Positions 55,502 to 62,875 of a DNA stretch of 64,000 nucleotides are shown here, one piece after another. The notes below the pieces were generated by a model. It was not told the origin of the DNA and ran no database searches. It was given only the letters and a program-made list of their open reading frames with translations. Position numbers and translations under genes: made by a program. Source of the stretch: Alcanivorax nanhaiticus (GTDB taxonomy: Bacteria; Pseudomonadota; Gammaproteobacteria; Pseudomonadales; Alcanivoracaceae); NCBI RefSeq assembly GCF_000756665.1, contig NZ_ARXV01000006.1, forward strand, positions 124,001-188,000, given 5' to 3'. Position 1 is the first letter of the stretch. Each line of letters starts with the position of its first letter.

Positions 55502-56500
55502 CTACAATGCCCAAGAAACTGACAGTGTTCCAAAGCTGAAGTTGTCTTTATGGCGCTCGTCTTCGCTGGTCGAGGCACGCAATGTGACCGCGGCCAGCAG
55601 GTGATCCCACTGCCAGGTAGCGCCCAGACCAAGCTGACCAATCAGCGGCCCTTCGTCAAAACGATAAGCCCCGGCATTGTCGTCGATGTAGGAATAGCCT
55701 ACATACTCCACACCCAGCCCCACATACACGGACCAGCTACTGCCCGAATCCTTGAACGAGCCCGGCAAAGCGATGGTTGAGGAGGTACCAGCGTAGTCCG
55801 GTACAAAATTTATAGGAAGGTTTCTGCCAAGCTGCCAGACCAACCCGGTTTTAGCGGAGGTTCGAAAACTCGACAGTAGTCCGGATCCGATCACCGACAC
55901 ACGCTGTTCAATGTTGCCGCCCTGCCCGAGTTGCAGGAGTTTTCGGCCATGCGCAGCCTGTATGCCACCCACCACATCGGTTCCAAGCTGATTCCCCCAC
56001 CCTTGCGGCTTGTCGCTTCCCGTGGCTTTGTGCACCCATTTCTGAACCGACTCGGCACCGCTTTCGGGCCCAATAACACCAATGTGAGCACCAAAGCCGG
56101 TAATCGTATCGGCGTTCCAGCTCCATAGTGTGCCGCTGAGCGACAGGTGGCCGGCATAGGGAATGTCGTCGAACTGCGGATCTTCAACCGTAATATCTTC
56201 AGGTGTGACCATGAATTGCCGCAAACTCAGGCTTACCGCCTGCTTTGAATCGACAGTTCCAATACCTGGCAGAAAGCGCAGCTCATCACGCAGAACCCGG
56301 GCAAATCTTGCCGACTTTCCATCGTTCTCGTCAGCGGTGTCTGTCAGATACGAAAAGCGTACCCCGTTTGTATAGCCGCGATCGGTTCCGGTAAGCAGGT
56401 CGTTATCCCAGGACAGGTTCACGACTTCTGCCTTCAGGCTGGTTGGGAAACCACTAATAACGAAAAACAGCAGGAAGGCACATTCGCAGCGACGGCTCAA
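55502..56500 (-). CDS. lpxR: outer-membrane lipid A 3-O-deacylase, LpxR family
   Basis: A 332-residue LpxR/DUF2219 beta-barrel with a signal peptide (CAFLLFFVISGFPTSLKA). The mature N-terminus VNLSWDNDLLTGTDRGYTNGVRFSY has the conserved N-D and TDRGYTNG residues that bind calcium and form the active site; alternating beta strands follow to a C-terminal SFGTLSVSWAL. It would trim the 3' acyl chain of lipid A. TTG 56500 with GGAGAG 7 nt upstream is preferred over TTG 56524. It stands alone between IS debris and the tRNA fragment. Confidence 0.85.
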   Translation of the reverse strand: MSRRCECAFLLFFVISGFPTSLKAEVVNLSWDNDLLTGTDRGYTNGVRFSYLTDTADENDGKSARFARVLRDELRFLPGIGTVDSKQAVSLSLRQFMVTPEDITVEDPQFDDIPYAGHLSLSGTLWSWNADTITGFGAHIGVIGPESGAESVQKWVHKATGSDKPQGWGNQLGTDVVGGIQAAHGRKLLQLGQGGNIEQRVSVIGSGLLSSFRTSAKTGLVWQLGRNLPINFVPDYAGTSSTIALPGSFKDSGSSWSVYVGLGVEYVGYSYIDDNAGAYRFDEGPLIGQLGLGATWQWDHLLAAVTLRASTSEDERHKDNFSFGTLSVSWAL

Positions 56501-56727
56501 ATCCAGTCTCTCCGGTTGATACAAGAGTTAACAAGCATGGCCTATGTCGAGTCATACCGTTACAACGGCCACTCAATCGGATGTGCAGACTAAGTCGCTT
56601 TCCCTCGCTTTTCTAGCTCCCTCCCATCGACGCGGCCAAGCCTTGACTGTTAACGAGTGCCGATGGGTGATACTCTCGCGCAACATATAGCTTTCTACAG
56701 GCGGACTCTCGGACTACCCCGCTCGAC

Positions 56728-56749
56728 AACTGTCCAATTTCGGACAGTT
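56728..56749. repeat. 8-bp inverted repeat AACTGTCC-N6-GGACAGTT
   Basis: Perfect arms at 56728-56735 and 56742-56749 around AATTTC. No gene with a start codon follows within 250 bp, so it is either an orphan operator cut from its gene by recombination or a small terminator. Confidence 0.4.
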
Positions 56750-57002
56750 AAAACCAGACATTTTTTCTGAGCTTGGAGTTCGCATAGTAAACTGTGAAAC
56801 TGGAAAATAAGCAGTTGGAGCAGCGGTCATTCTGTCCAGTTAGAGCCATCTCTAACCTGACAAGTGTGTGCCCAAACCTGGGATAAATCGTGTAACTAGC
56901 GGTGTTAAAAGAATTTTTTTGAGCTTCCGCCCGGCCTGCAAGTTACTCACGAACAACGATTTAGACCCATCGACCTCACTCCAAACCGACCACAATCGGC
57001 GC

Positions 57003-57048
57003 CCTCCGGAGGCAAAGGTCAGAGGTTCGAATCCTCTCGGGCGTGCCA
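57003..57048 (+). other. 3' fragment of tRNA-Arg(CCG), likely island attachment site
   Basis: The sequence carries the anticodon loop CTCCGGA, the variable loop AGGTC, a perfect T arm (AGAGG-TTCGAAT-CCTCT), the acceptor strand CGGGCGT and GCCA at the end. The 5' half is absent: upstream sequence cannot pair with the acceptor or form a D arm. Tyrosine integrases that target tRNA genes leave such a 3' copy at the far end of the inserted DNA. The intact gene should lie left of the window. Confidence 0.75.
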
Positions 57049-57051
57049 AAC

Positions 57052-57085
57052 AAAAAGGGCCTCTCCACTGGAGAGGCCCTTTTTT
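57052..57085 (+). terminator. strong terminator after the tRNA fragment
   Basis: Arms GGGCCTCTCC (57057-57066) and GGAGAGGCCC (57070-57079) with a 3-nt loop, an A-run before and six T after: a bidirectional intrinsic terminator. Its position 4 nt after the tRNA 3' end fits the original tRNA gene terminator. Confidence 0.92.
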
Positions 57086-57219
57086 GTGGTTCATCACTGC
57101 ATTCGAAGCCCAGGCAGCAATACCTGTCGTTATCTCACAACATGACGTAGAGTTCGTGACCAGCCCATCCGCAGTCCTGCGACCCCATCATTAGCAGAAC
57201 TCCAAACTTATGTCACAAA

Positions 57220-57308
57220 TCTGAGCCAGCGCCTACGGCGGGATCCTCACATCCGCTGTGAGTCAGCAGCCATCAAGTCATCGGCAAGACTACAGCCGCT
57301 TGTTAGCT
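57220..57308 (-). other. degenerate attC at the end of the array
   Basis: The minus strand opens with GCTAACAAGCGGCTGTAG (ending at 57308), a good start of an attC (AAC core plus L-box-like CGGCTG), and a weak partner CAGCGG occurs near 57254. No convincing GTTRRRY core is found at the far side, so the last site is degraded or cut. Boundary is approximate. Confidence 0.4.
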
Positions 57309-57685
57309 GTGCACCGAAAATCTTTTATACCTTTCTGGTAGTTTTCCGAACAATTCTAAATGATAAAGGATTGCCATTGAGATTGGATCGCGTATATCAC
57401 ACTGCTTATGTTCGGGATTAAGCCTACCAAGTGACTTTGAAATTTCGTTTACGTTAGTGTCACCCGGTGACAATATATCGACGAAGATATCGTACACTTC
57501 ATAACCTTCGTCAGCGCTGGACACAAATAAAGCCGAAGACTCGCCCTCTCCAGTAAAGCCGAAGACTCGCCCTCTCCAGTTAAACCATAGCCAGAAGTAG
57601 TACAATTAAGCAGATTTAATTCAAGCTCCTTTACTGAGGGATGATTGGCAATTTCCTTACATTGAATCCCTTTGTCATGAAGCAT
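57303..57685 (-). pseudogene. cassette gene broken by a 26-bp tandem duplication
   Basis: Two overlapping minus-strand frames join into one protein if one copy of a 26-bp tandem repeat is removed: MLHDKGIQCKEIANHPSV to SGYGLTGEGESSAL, then FVSSADEGYEVYDIFVDI to PERYKRFSVHS. ATG 57685 has GGAGG 7 nt upstream. A further frame (MKFSRITEEQAYARVVEAKK, start 57744) lies upstream and differs by one base in a run of seven A, so the original start could be earlier. The product is unrecognised; it is the fourth cassette from attI. Confidence 0.65.
57529..57580. repeat. 26-bp perfect tandem duplication
   Basis: Two identical 26-bp units at 57529-57554 and 57555-57580, inside a cassette gene. 26 is not a multiple of three, so the frame is lost. 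Confidence 0.95.
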
Positions 57686-57759
57686 TTTTTTGCCTCCACG
57701 ACTCTTGCATAAGCTTGTTCTTCAGTAATCCTGCTAAATTTCATTGTTTCTCACTGAAA

Positions 57760-57806
57760 GCTAACGCCCACCATCATGCGCTTGTCGCATGCATGGCATT
57801 GTTATG
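57760..57806 (-). other. attC site of cassette 3
   Basis: A short attC of about 47 bp. On the minus strand the right core is CATAAC and the left core is GTTAGC, with self-complementary arms GCCATGCATGCG and CGCATGATGGTGGGC around a few loop bases. It follows the stop codon of the membrane-protein cassette by 12 nt. Confidence 0.75.
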
Positions 57807-57818
57807 TTCCTAAGTCCT

Positions 57819-58193
57819 TTATTCATTCACCGACACCTCAATGCCCTTATACCTTCTTACATAGGTGACCGGCAGCTCCCCACTCTTCACACAGCCTATA
57901 TAAATTTTTTCGTGACGATTCCATTTAACACCAGACCCACCACGACAATAAGCAGCCAAAATGGTAACTCCAAGATACCGACCGCCTGGCATCCATGAAG
58001 GACTCAGCACAAAGTTATCTCCATAGGGAGCATGACCCACTTCAGATGTCGACTGCATATGATATAGAGCAAGCCGACTATTAGGTGACTCATAAACGGC
58101 AACCGTTTTCCAATTAAGAAAGATAGAAACAGAATACGCCGCTGCCAAAAGGAGAAAAGCCAGCACGATGGTCGCAGCTAAATAAACCTTCAA
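57819..58193 (-). CDS. cassette-encoded membrane-anchored protein
   Basis: A 124-residue protein with one N-terminal membrane segment (MKVYLAATIVLAFLLLAAAY) and an extracytoplasmic domain (RLALYHMQSTSEVGHAPYGD, VKWNRHEKIYIGC). I do not recognise the family. It fills one cassette: its ATG is 22 nt after attC2 and its stop 12 nt before attC3. Confidence 0.7.
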   Translation of the reverse strand: MKVYLAATIVLAFLLLAAAYSVSIFLNWKTVAVYESPNSRLALYHMQSTSEVGHAPYGDNFVLSPSWMPGGRYLGVTILAAYCRGGSGVKWNRHEKIYIGCVKSGELPVTYVRRYKGIEVSVNE

Positions 58194-58215
58194 CGCTCTC
58201 AGAACTCCTCCAAAA

Positions 58216-58311
58216 CATAACGCCGGCCACAGCGGCTGGCAAAAGTGGCGCGTAATTGCGCCAGCAATTTAAGTGACACTTTTGACAGTCCGCTGCTGGC
58301 CCTTGTTAGGC
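58216..58311 (-). other. attC site of cassette 2
   Basis: About 96 bp. Minus strand starts GCCTAAC and ends GTTATG; inside, GGCCAGCAGCGGACTG pairs with the complement of CAGCCGCTGTGGCC with two unpaired extra bases on one side, the extrahelical bases typical of attC. This is the best formed site of the array. Confidence 0.88.
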
Positions 58312-58328
58312 GCTGCCTGCTAAATAGA

Positions 58329-58694
58329 CTAAAAGTCCAGTTGGCCACTTACTATCCCTGTACTTTTTGGTGATTCGATTTCTTTTGATGATAAGCTAGA
58401 TATGAAATTGGCACTATCATTCCATTGGAAGTGAATCTCTCTGTCATCATTTATAGAAACAATTTTCCCATCATCTGTGTTTAAGCAGAATAAGTCATGC
58501 CAGTCACCGTAAAATGGGATGAGATTATCAGATATCTCCCATTCATCTCTTTTCTCTAATCCATCTAGAATTTCATCCCAGCTCCAAAAATAGAGTGATA
58601 ATGAAATTAGGCTATCTCCTTCATATATAGATGGATAATTTGAAGCTAAACCTTCGATAGACTTCAAGAATTCTGAAAATTTCTCGATGTTCAT
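58329..58694 (-). CDS. cassette-encoded SMI1/KNR4 (SUKH)-like protein
   Basis: A 121-residue protein with features of the SUKH fold: YGDWHDLFCLNTDDGKIVSI, ending with a FISSLSS helix. SUKH proteins are often immunity proteins against polymorphic toxins, but no toxin is encoded beside it. The ATG is only 7 nt from the core of the first attC, and attC2 follows by 17 nt: one gene, one cassette. Low GC compared with the chromosome. Confidence 0.7.
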   Translation of the reverse strand: MNIEKFSEFLKSIEGLASNYPSIYEGDSLISLSLYFWSWDEILDGLEKRDEWEISDNLIPFYGDWHDLFCLNTDDGKIVSINDDREIHFQWNDSANFISSLSSKEIESPKSTGIVSGQLDF

Positions 58695-58701
58695 TCCTTC
58701 C

Positions 58702-58731
58702 GCCTAACGCCGCATTCAGCGGCTTGTGATC
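58702..58731 (-). other. attC1, left half (split by the IS3 element)
   Basis: Minus strand GATCACAAGCCGCTGAATGC followed by GGCGTTAGGC: an L box and the G-TTAGGC core. Its partner half is at 60001-60031. CCGCTGAATGC pairs with GCATTGCAGCGG of the other half, leaving one extra G, as in true attC sites. Confidence 0.85.
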
Positions 58732-58760
58732 TTCCCCCGATAAAATGGACACACTTCATT

Positions 58761-59648
58761 TCACGCTGCCATTCTCTCGTATTCTGTCGGAGCCATGTAG
58801 CCAATACCAGAGTGTAACCGTTTCTGGTTATAAAACTGGTTGATGTAGCCACATAGCACCGCTCTCAATTCTTTCTCATCTTTAAACGCTACACCATGGA
58901 TCACTTCCGCCTTCATACTATGAAAGAAGGATTCCATATGTGCGTTGTCTGTACATTGCTTTGGCCGGTTCATGCTCGGTCGAATGCCATGACGGCCCAG
59001 CTCGTTCTGGATCAAGTACGCGCCATATTCCACACCTCTATCTGTGTGGAATATCAAACCCGGTGCAGGCTTCCTAACACGTAGCGCATGACGCAAGGCC
59101 TGTAGCGTAAGCTCAGCTGTTTTCCTGCTCCCCAGCGACCAGCCAACGACTTTCCGGGAATACACATCCAGCACCACTGCCAGATAGCGCCATTCCTGCC
59201 GAACCTTGATATAGGTGAGATCCGCCACCCACTGCTGATTGACCCCCGTCGGCGCAGGCGTGTTCAGGCGAAGATTCTTGTGACGCTGGTAGAACCGCTC
59301 CACACCCGGCACCCTGCGGTAGATTTTGGCCACTCTGCCGACCAACGACGCCTCTCGCATCAACCGTTCAACCCGCTTTCTACCGACTCGAATACCCTTC
59401 TTACGCAAGGCCTGATGCACTCTCGGACTTCCATAGACGCCACGGCAATCTTCATGGATTCGGCGTACCTTCTCGAGAAGAGCAGCATCCTCTCGAGACC
59501 GCCGGGACTCCTCACGCTTTCGCCACGCATAGAAACCGCTGCGCGACACTCCCAACCACGCACAAAGGTACCTGACGCCTAGTTGTCGTCTGTGTTCCTG
59601 GATGAATCCAAATCGCTCTGATGTCGATCCGCCAGATACCGTTGCCAC
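58761..59648 (-). CDS. IS3-family transposase orfB (DDE catalytic part)
   Basis: A 295-residue frame with an HTH_21 region (LGVSRSGFYAWRKREE), then the rve integrase core: D in WVADLTYIK, D in FHTDRGVEYG and E in MESFFHSMKAEV. It is in the -1 frame to orfA; the slippery heptamer A-AAA-AAG (59648-59654) lies at the junction, so an OrfAB fusion is made by frameshifting. The GTG at 59648 is not necessarily a real start. Catalytic residues are intact. Confidence 0.93.
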   Translation of the reverse strand: MATVSGGSTSERFGFIQEHRRQLGVRYLCAWLGVSRSGFYAWRKREESRRSREDAALLEKVRRIHEDCRGVYGSPRVHQALRKKGIRVGRKRVERLMREASLVGRVAKIYRRVPGVERFYQRHKNLRLNTPAPTGVNQQWVADLTYIKVRQEWRYLAVVLDVYSRKVVGWSLGSRKTAELTLQALRHALRVRKPAPGLIFHTDRGVEYGAYLIQNELGRHGIRPSMNRPKQCTDNAHMESFFHSMKAEVIHGVAFKDEKELRAVLCGYINQFYNQKRLHSGIGYMAPTEYERMAA

Positions 59649-59953
59649 TTTTTTAAAAGATCGTTCTCCTTCTGCAAACGGGCATTATCCCGCCTGAGCT
59701 GATCGAGCTCTCTCAATTCCTCAGCAGTGGGGAGTTTCTTGTTTTTCATCACATCTACACGCTTGCGGCCATCAGGTTTGATCTTGCCTTCCCGGTACTC
59801 CTTTCGCCACCGCGACAGCATCATCGGGTGAATATCCAAGCCTACCGCCACTTGTTGAACCTGGATGCCATCCTGATAGCTCAGTTCGACGGCCTTTACC
59901 TTGAAGTCTGCGGAGTATTGCCAGGTTTTTCTGGGATTCTTGTATCGGGGCAT
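59579..59953 (-). CDS. IS3-family transposase orfA (HTH part)
   Basis: A 124-residue OrfA with HTH (GIQVQQVAVGLDIHPMMLSR) and a C-terminal leucine-zipper helix (ELDQLRRDNARLQKENDLLK). It overlaps orfB and ends after the frameshift site. ATG 59953 lies just inside the right end of the element. Confidence 0.92.
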   Translation of the reverse strand: MPRYKNPRKTWQYSADFKVKAVELSYQDGIQVQQVAVGLDIHPMMLSRWRKEYREGKIKPDGRKRVDVMKNKKLPTAEELRELDQLRRDNARLQKENDLLKKWQRYLADRHQSDLDSSRNTDDN

Positions 59954-60000
59954 TTGCCACCTCCTCTGGTTAGGAGAAGGTGTCCACTAAAGCGGGGGAA

Positions 60001-60031
60001 CTACATTGTCCGCTGCAATGCTTTGTTAAAT
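60001..60031 (-). other. attC1, right half
   Basis: Minus strand ATTTAACAAAGCATTGCAGC followed by GGACAATGTAG: the AAC core and L box of an attC. The stop codon of the radical SAM gene (60026-60028) lies inside it. The IS3 element separates it from the other half at 58702-58731. Confidence 0.85.
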
Positions 60032-61192
60032 GGCCATACTATATTTACCATCAGACTCATACTTAGTCTTTATTAATTTTTCTAAAAGAATATCACTTAA
60101 CTCTTGCCTAAGAAGCTTGCATGCAGTTGAGTGTGTCTGTGAAATATCACCACTTTCAAAATAAGAGTTTGATGCATAATCACCACCGCAAATGGAAAAA
60201 TATTGGCATTCTTTTTGGCAGCTTTCTTTTTTCTTCTCAATATCCCTATAAATAACTTGATACTCATTTTTAAACATCAGGTCATCAAATTTGTCTTCGA
60301 AGACGTTGCCAATAATGAAGTTATTATACTTTTCAGATTCCGCACCTGCGAACTCAGGCGAGAATGGTGAAATATCTCCATTCTTATGGATTGTAACTAT
60401 TCCTAGGTTTTTAGTCTCATCTGGCTCTCTGACATACGAAGAATCTGAAATCTTTAGATTGGAGACATTGAAGAAATCTTGGAACTCCCTAATATCAAAT
60501 TTTCCACTATAAGGGAGCCAGATATCGTATAGCTTAGAAAAGAATGTTCTGAATCTAATTAACGTTTCCGAACTAATAATGTTTTTGTCCAAGTTCAGTG
60601 AAGATGTTAAATTGGCATTATCAATTTCTTCTATATTGAAGCCAACTGACTCAAACCCATTTTCAATAAAAAATTTGAAGAGTTCCTCTGGGTAATCAAG
60701 GTGCTCTCGAGTAAGGACACATAAAGCTCCAGTCCCAATATCATGACTCCTTAATTTACAGAAACCACGCATAACCTGGTCAAATGAACCTTTATTTGAC
60801 CAATTTCGCCTATTCTTATCATGAAGAAACTTGGGGCCATCTACGCTAATACCAACATTAAAGTTATGTTTCGCGAAAAAATCACACCATTGATCTGTTA
60901 TAGGTATGGCATTGGTTTGCACTGACTGATGCACCTCAATATTTTTCACATTGTATTTTTCAATTAGAGATATTGCTTTCTCATAAAACTTGATTCCCGC
61001 TAATAACGGCTCGCCAGCATGCCAAAGAAACTCAACATTATGTCCGTCAAGAAATGAACTGCTAAAAATATTTTTAATCATTTCTTCAAGGACATCAAAT
61101 GACATCATTGTTTTGTCTTGCCTATTCGGAACATAGCAGTACGAGCAGTCTAAATTACATAATGATGTGGGCTGTACAACGATCAGGCGCAC
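60026..61192 (-). CDS. radical SAM/SPASM peptide maturase, GRRM-like
   Basis: A 388-residue radical SAM protein. The 4Fe-4S motif is CNLDCSYC (C12, C16, C19); VVQPTSLCNLDCSYCYVPNR, FLWHAGEPL, GISVDGPKFLHD, TREHLDYPEELF and VGFNIEEIDNANLTSS are blocks I associate with the GRRM-type maturases. The C-terminal SPASM region holds CQKECQYFSICGGD. GTG 61192 shares a base with the stop of the preceding small gene (TAGTG), and GGAAG stands upstream. Such enzymes put crosslinks, often cyclophanes, into a peptide encoded next door. Very AT-rich compared with its surroundings, as usual for cassettes. Confidence 0.85.
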   Translation of the reverse strand: MRLIVVQPTSLCNLDCSYCYVPNRQDKTMMSFDVLEEMIKNIFSSSFLDGHNVEFLWHAGEPLLAGIKFYEKAISLIEKYNVKNIEVHQSVQTNAIPITDQWCDFFAKHNFNVGISVDGPKFLHDKNRRNWSNKGSFDQVMRGFCKLRSHDIGTGALCVLTREHLDYPEELFKFFIENGFESVGFNIEEIDNANLTSSLNLDKNIISSETLIRFRTFFSKLYDIWLPYSGKFDIREFQDFFNVSNLKISDSSYVREPDETKNLGIVTIHKNGDISPFSPEFAGAESEKYNNFIIGNVFEDKFDDLMFKNEYQVIYRDIEKKKESCQKECQYFSICGGDYASNSYFESGDISQTHSTACKLLRQELSDILLEKLIKTKYESDGKYSMAI

Positions 61193-61467
61193 TATTCGTC
61201 TTCCTGAAAGTTACTATTAAAATCATCGAAGTCAAAACCTGAGGATTTTCCTGCTTTACCAAAAGACTTCACCCAACGATCTTTATCTCTCCAGTTATCA
61301 TGCCATGTAGAGCTTTCACCGTCTGGGAGCTTCAAGCCACGTCCAATTCTAATATTTGAAATTAATTCAGGATCAATTTCACGAAGTCGCCTTTCAAATT
61401 CATTTTGAACAGAGGTTATTTCTGCCTCTATCGCTTCTTCCGTTTTAACTGCTTTTTTATCTGTCAT
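61192..61467 (-). CDS. putative RiPP precursor peptide
   Basis: A 91-residue peptide coupled to the radical SAM maturase. Residues 1-50 are a charged helical leader (EEAIEAEITSVQNEFERRLR); the last 40 residues are rich in aromatics set apart by polar residues: W55, W59, W65, F69, F78, F80, F83, F87 (WHDNWRDKDRW; GFDFDDFNSNF). These could be the sites of three-residue cyclophane crosslinks (WHD, WRD, FDD, FNS). ATG 61467 has GGAGAA 6 nt upstream. The classical Gly-rich repeats of GRRM precursors are absent, so the class is unsure. It is the first gene after attI. Confidence 0.65.
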   Translation of the reverse strand: MTDKKAVKTEEAIEAEITSVQNEFERRLREIDPELISNIRIGRGLKLPDGESSTWHDNWRDKDRWVKSFGKAGKSSGFDFDDFNSNFQEDE

Positions 61468-61499
61468 AATATTTCTCCGTTTTTAGTGATTTAAATTAC

Positions 61500-61570
61500 A
61501 TTTAACAGCGTATTCAGTCGAATCGTTCGACATATCTTTTTTCGACATATTTCTTCGCTAAGATAGCGAT
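61500..61570 (-). other. attI recombination site (approximate)
   Basis: ATTTAAC at 61500-61506 is GTTAAAT on the minus strand, a GTTRRRY core at the boundary between the first cassette and the integrase side. Next to it are the inverted repeat GTCGAA-TCG-TTCGAC (61517-61531) and a direct repeat TTCGACATAT at 61526-61535 and 61541-61550, good candidates for integrase-binding sites. The outer boundary is a guess. Confidence 0.65.
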
Positions 61571-61722
61571 GAAATACATTTAATCTCAATTTACTCAGCC
61601 AGTTATTGGAAAAACGAGAACAATTCCCAACTGACAAAACTCGAAGGAGCGGGTTATTTCCAGTACTCAGCCCCTCAGATTAAGCCGTTCTGGACACCAG
61701 AATTCAATGACTTAACGAATTT

Positions 61723-61736
61723 TAAGAGATCTCTTA
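61723..61736. promoter_or_regulatory. 14-bp palindrome upstream of intI
   Basis: TAAGAGATCTCTTA is a perfect palindrome 74 bp before the intI start. It does not look like a LexA box. It may be an operator for intI or the cassette promoter. Confidence 0.35.
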
Positions 61737-61809
61737 CAACCATTACGGCGTCGTTCCGTTGAGCAGGGCTAATCGTGAGCTCAATCTGACATCACACATG
61801 GAGGTCAGC

Positions 61810-62808
61810 ATGAGTAGTCGCACCAGAGATATCCCTGTCTATGTTCCAGAAAAGCCCGTCAAGCTTCTTGACCAATTTCGCTCCTGGCTTCGCGCCAATC
61901 ATTATCGGTACCAGACTGAGCAGACGTATGTTCACTGGGTTGTGACATATATTCGTTATCACAGCCTTAGACATCCGAGGGAGATGAGCACCCCTGAGAT
62001 TGAAGCCTTTCTCACCTACCTGGCAACTCAACGCCAATGCAGCCCCGCCACGCAAAAAGTCGCACTCAACAGCCTTAATTGCTTCTATCGAAAGTTTCTT
62101 AAGATTGACTTCCCTCCTCTGGAATTTCGCAGATCTCGACAGTATCGCCGGCCCCCTGTTGTATTTACTGACCAGGAAGCACGCGCCGTAATCGAGCAGC
62201 TATCAGACCCCTTCAAACTGATGGCTGAATTAATGTACGGCTCAGGGCTGAGGGTTTCAGAGACGCTGAGACTTCGTATCAAGGATATCGATTTCGGACA
62301 GGGGCAACTGATCGTTCGGGAAGGAAAAGGTAACAAGGACAGGATAACCGTTCTCTCTGATCAACTTCATGACCGCCTGAAGCTTCAGATAAATCTCGCC
62401 AGCAGTTATTACAAGTACGATCGACAGAATGGTGTCGGCCCCGCCTGGATGCCGCATGCATTAGCCAGAAAGTATTCTGGAGAAGCATCACAGCTTGGCT
62501 GGCAGTTCATTTTCCCCTCCAACGAGCCTGCGAAAGATCCGCAAACCGGGATCATTCGCCGTCATCACCATCATCCCGACACCATTCGCAAACATATCAA
62601 GAAAGCAGCTCAAGAAGTCGGCCTCGTCAAGCTCTGCGGCCCTCACACTTTCCGACATTCCTTTGCGACACGATTACTGGAAAGTGGCTACGACATCCGC
62701 ACGGTTCAGGAGCTGCTGGGCCACAGCGATGTGTCCACCACCGAGCGCTATCTTCATGTGATGAACCGGGGCGGACTGGGGGTAATCAGCCCGCTTGACC
62801 GAGGCTAA
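61810..62808 (+). CDS. intI: integron integrase IntI
   Basis: A 332-residue tyrosine recombinase with the marks of integron integrases: the extra helix region ALARKYSGEASQLGWQFIFP, catalytic Arg in GSGLRVSETLRLR, HTFRHSFATRLLE, LLGHSDVSTT and the nucleophile Tyr in ERYLHVMNRGGLGV. ATG 61810 has GGAGG 5 nt upstream; TTG 61759 gives a longer frame without a site. It is divergent from the cassette genes, as in every integron. All catalytic residues are present, so it is likely active. It inserts and excises cassettes at attI/attC. Confidence 0.95.
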   Translation: MSSRTRDIPVYVPEKPVKLLDQFRSWLRANHYRYQTEQTYVHWVVTYIRYHSLRHPREMSTPEIEAFLTYLATQRQCSPATQKVALNSLNCFYRKFLKIDFPPLEFRRSRQYRRPPVVFTDQEARAVIEQLSDPFKLMAELMYGSGLRVSETLRLRIKDIDFGQGQLIVREGKGNKDRITVLSDQLHDRLKLQINLASSYYKYDRQNGVGPAWMPHALARKYSGEASQLGWQFIFPSNEPAKDPQTGIIRRHHHHPDTIRKHIKKAAQEVGLVKLCGPHTFRHSFATRLLESGYDIRTVQELLGHSDVSTTERYLHVMNRGGLGVISPLDRG

Positions 62809-62816
62809 ACTCGCAT

Positions 62817-62845
62817 AAAAAACCCGGCTTTCGCCGGGCTTTTTT
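62817..62845. terminator. bidirectional terminator between intI and gcvPB
   Basis: CCCGGC-TTTC-GCCGGG flanked by A-run and T-run serves both convergent genes. It starts 8 nt after the intI stop. Confidence 0.9.
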
Positions 62846-62875
62846 CATGCAGCTGAACGCCTGGTGGCAAGTTGC

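Larger units (their letters stand above)
58732..60000 (-). mobile_element. complete IS3-family insertion sequence inside attC1
   Basis: About 1.27 kb, bounded by inverted ends TTCCCCCG...TGGACAC on the left and its complement on the right (CGGGGGAA at 59993-60000). It carries overlapping orfA and orfB. The two attC halves lie directly at its ends. No clear target duplication is visible (GATC on one side, CTAC on the other). Confidence 0.88.

Noticed and set aside
55165..55641. 158-codon minus-strand frame overlapping the end of lpxR
   Set aside because: It runs through the IS remnant and the 3' end of lpxR in another frame; no coherent protein.
56852..57194. Open frames on both strands across the tRNA fragment (about 80 and 108 codons)
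   Set aside because: They read the tRNA sequence and its terminator; residues such as GSNPLGRA and ARPRGFEPLT are the usual false translation of tRNA genes.
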